Notes under the pieces: model-generated
Databases searched by the model: none
What the model was told of the DNA's origin: nothing
The model's input: the letters and a program-made list of their open reading frames with translations, nothing else
Source of the DNA: an uncultured Candidatus Berkelbacteria bacterium
Lineage (GTDB): Bacteria > Patescibacteriota > UBA1384 > CAILIB01
Length of the DNA: 14,001 nt
Reading direction: 5' to 3'
NCBI GenBank assembly: GCA_937895715.1
Contig: CALBLZ010000051.1
Location: 1-14,001, forward strand
Shown: positions 13,996 to 14,001 of the stretch, one piece after another
How positions within the stretch are numbered: the stretch's first letter is position 1
Layout of the letters: the number at the start of each line of letters is the position of its first letter
Translations under genes and position numbers: made by a program

Positions 13996-14001
13996 TACTA
14001 G

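Overview
This window looks like chromosomal DNA from a small-genome bacterium, most likely of the Patescibacteria/CPR type, although I cannot name the lineage. The reasons are indirect. Housekeeping genes sit in an unusual order. Ribosomal protein L1 has a shortened core and an acidic N-terminal extension. Surface proteins carry DUF11 repeats and one has an LPxTG sorting signal. Shine-Dalgarno signals are patchy. A true RF2 gene is present and UGA is used as a stop, which argues against the CPR groups that read UGA as glycine. All genes that I can support lie on the + strand.

Region 1 (1-3782) is a run of compact housekeeping genes: the 3' part of topA (DNA topoisomerase I), recR (recombination mediator), a small acidic protein of unknown function, and cysS (cysteinyl-tRNA synthetase), whose start overlaps the acidic gene. 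Gaps are only 9-16 bases, so this is probably one operon.

Region 2 (3783-6735) looks like an accessory block. A consensus promoter (TTGACA-N17-TATAGT) is followed by about 440 bases with no convincing gene but several clear inverted repeats, including a 9-bp perfect stem and a possible pseudoknot beside a T-rich run. This is either a structured leader or a separate non-coding RNA. It leads into two secreted proteins of unknown function, joined by a one-base stop/start overlap and closed by a terminator. Their base composition and codon choice look more GC-rich than the flanks, and I recognise no family in either.

Region 3 (6736-10291) holds two paralogous surface proteins, each with its own promoter. 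The first has three DUF11 repeats and no visible anchor. The second has one DUF11 repeat, a Pro-Thr linker and an LPKTG sorting signal. They share an N-terminal domain ending in NGCYQY, which points to duplication followed by divergence. Inverted repeats lie at or near both promoters and at the end of the first gene.

Region 4 (10310-13254) is a translation-related group: prfB (release factor 2), a YbaB/EbfC-family gene, pth (peptidyl-tRNA hydrolase) and rplA (ribosomal protein L1), closed by a strong terminator. Region 5 (13255-14001) has one unrecognised 216-residue gene with its own probable promoter and almost no leader, then a promoter pointing out of the right edge.
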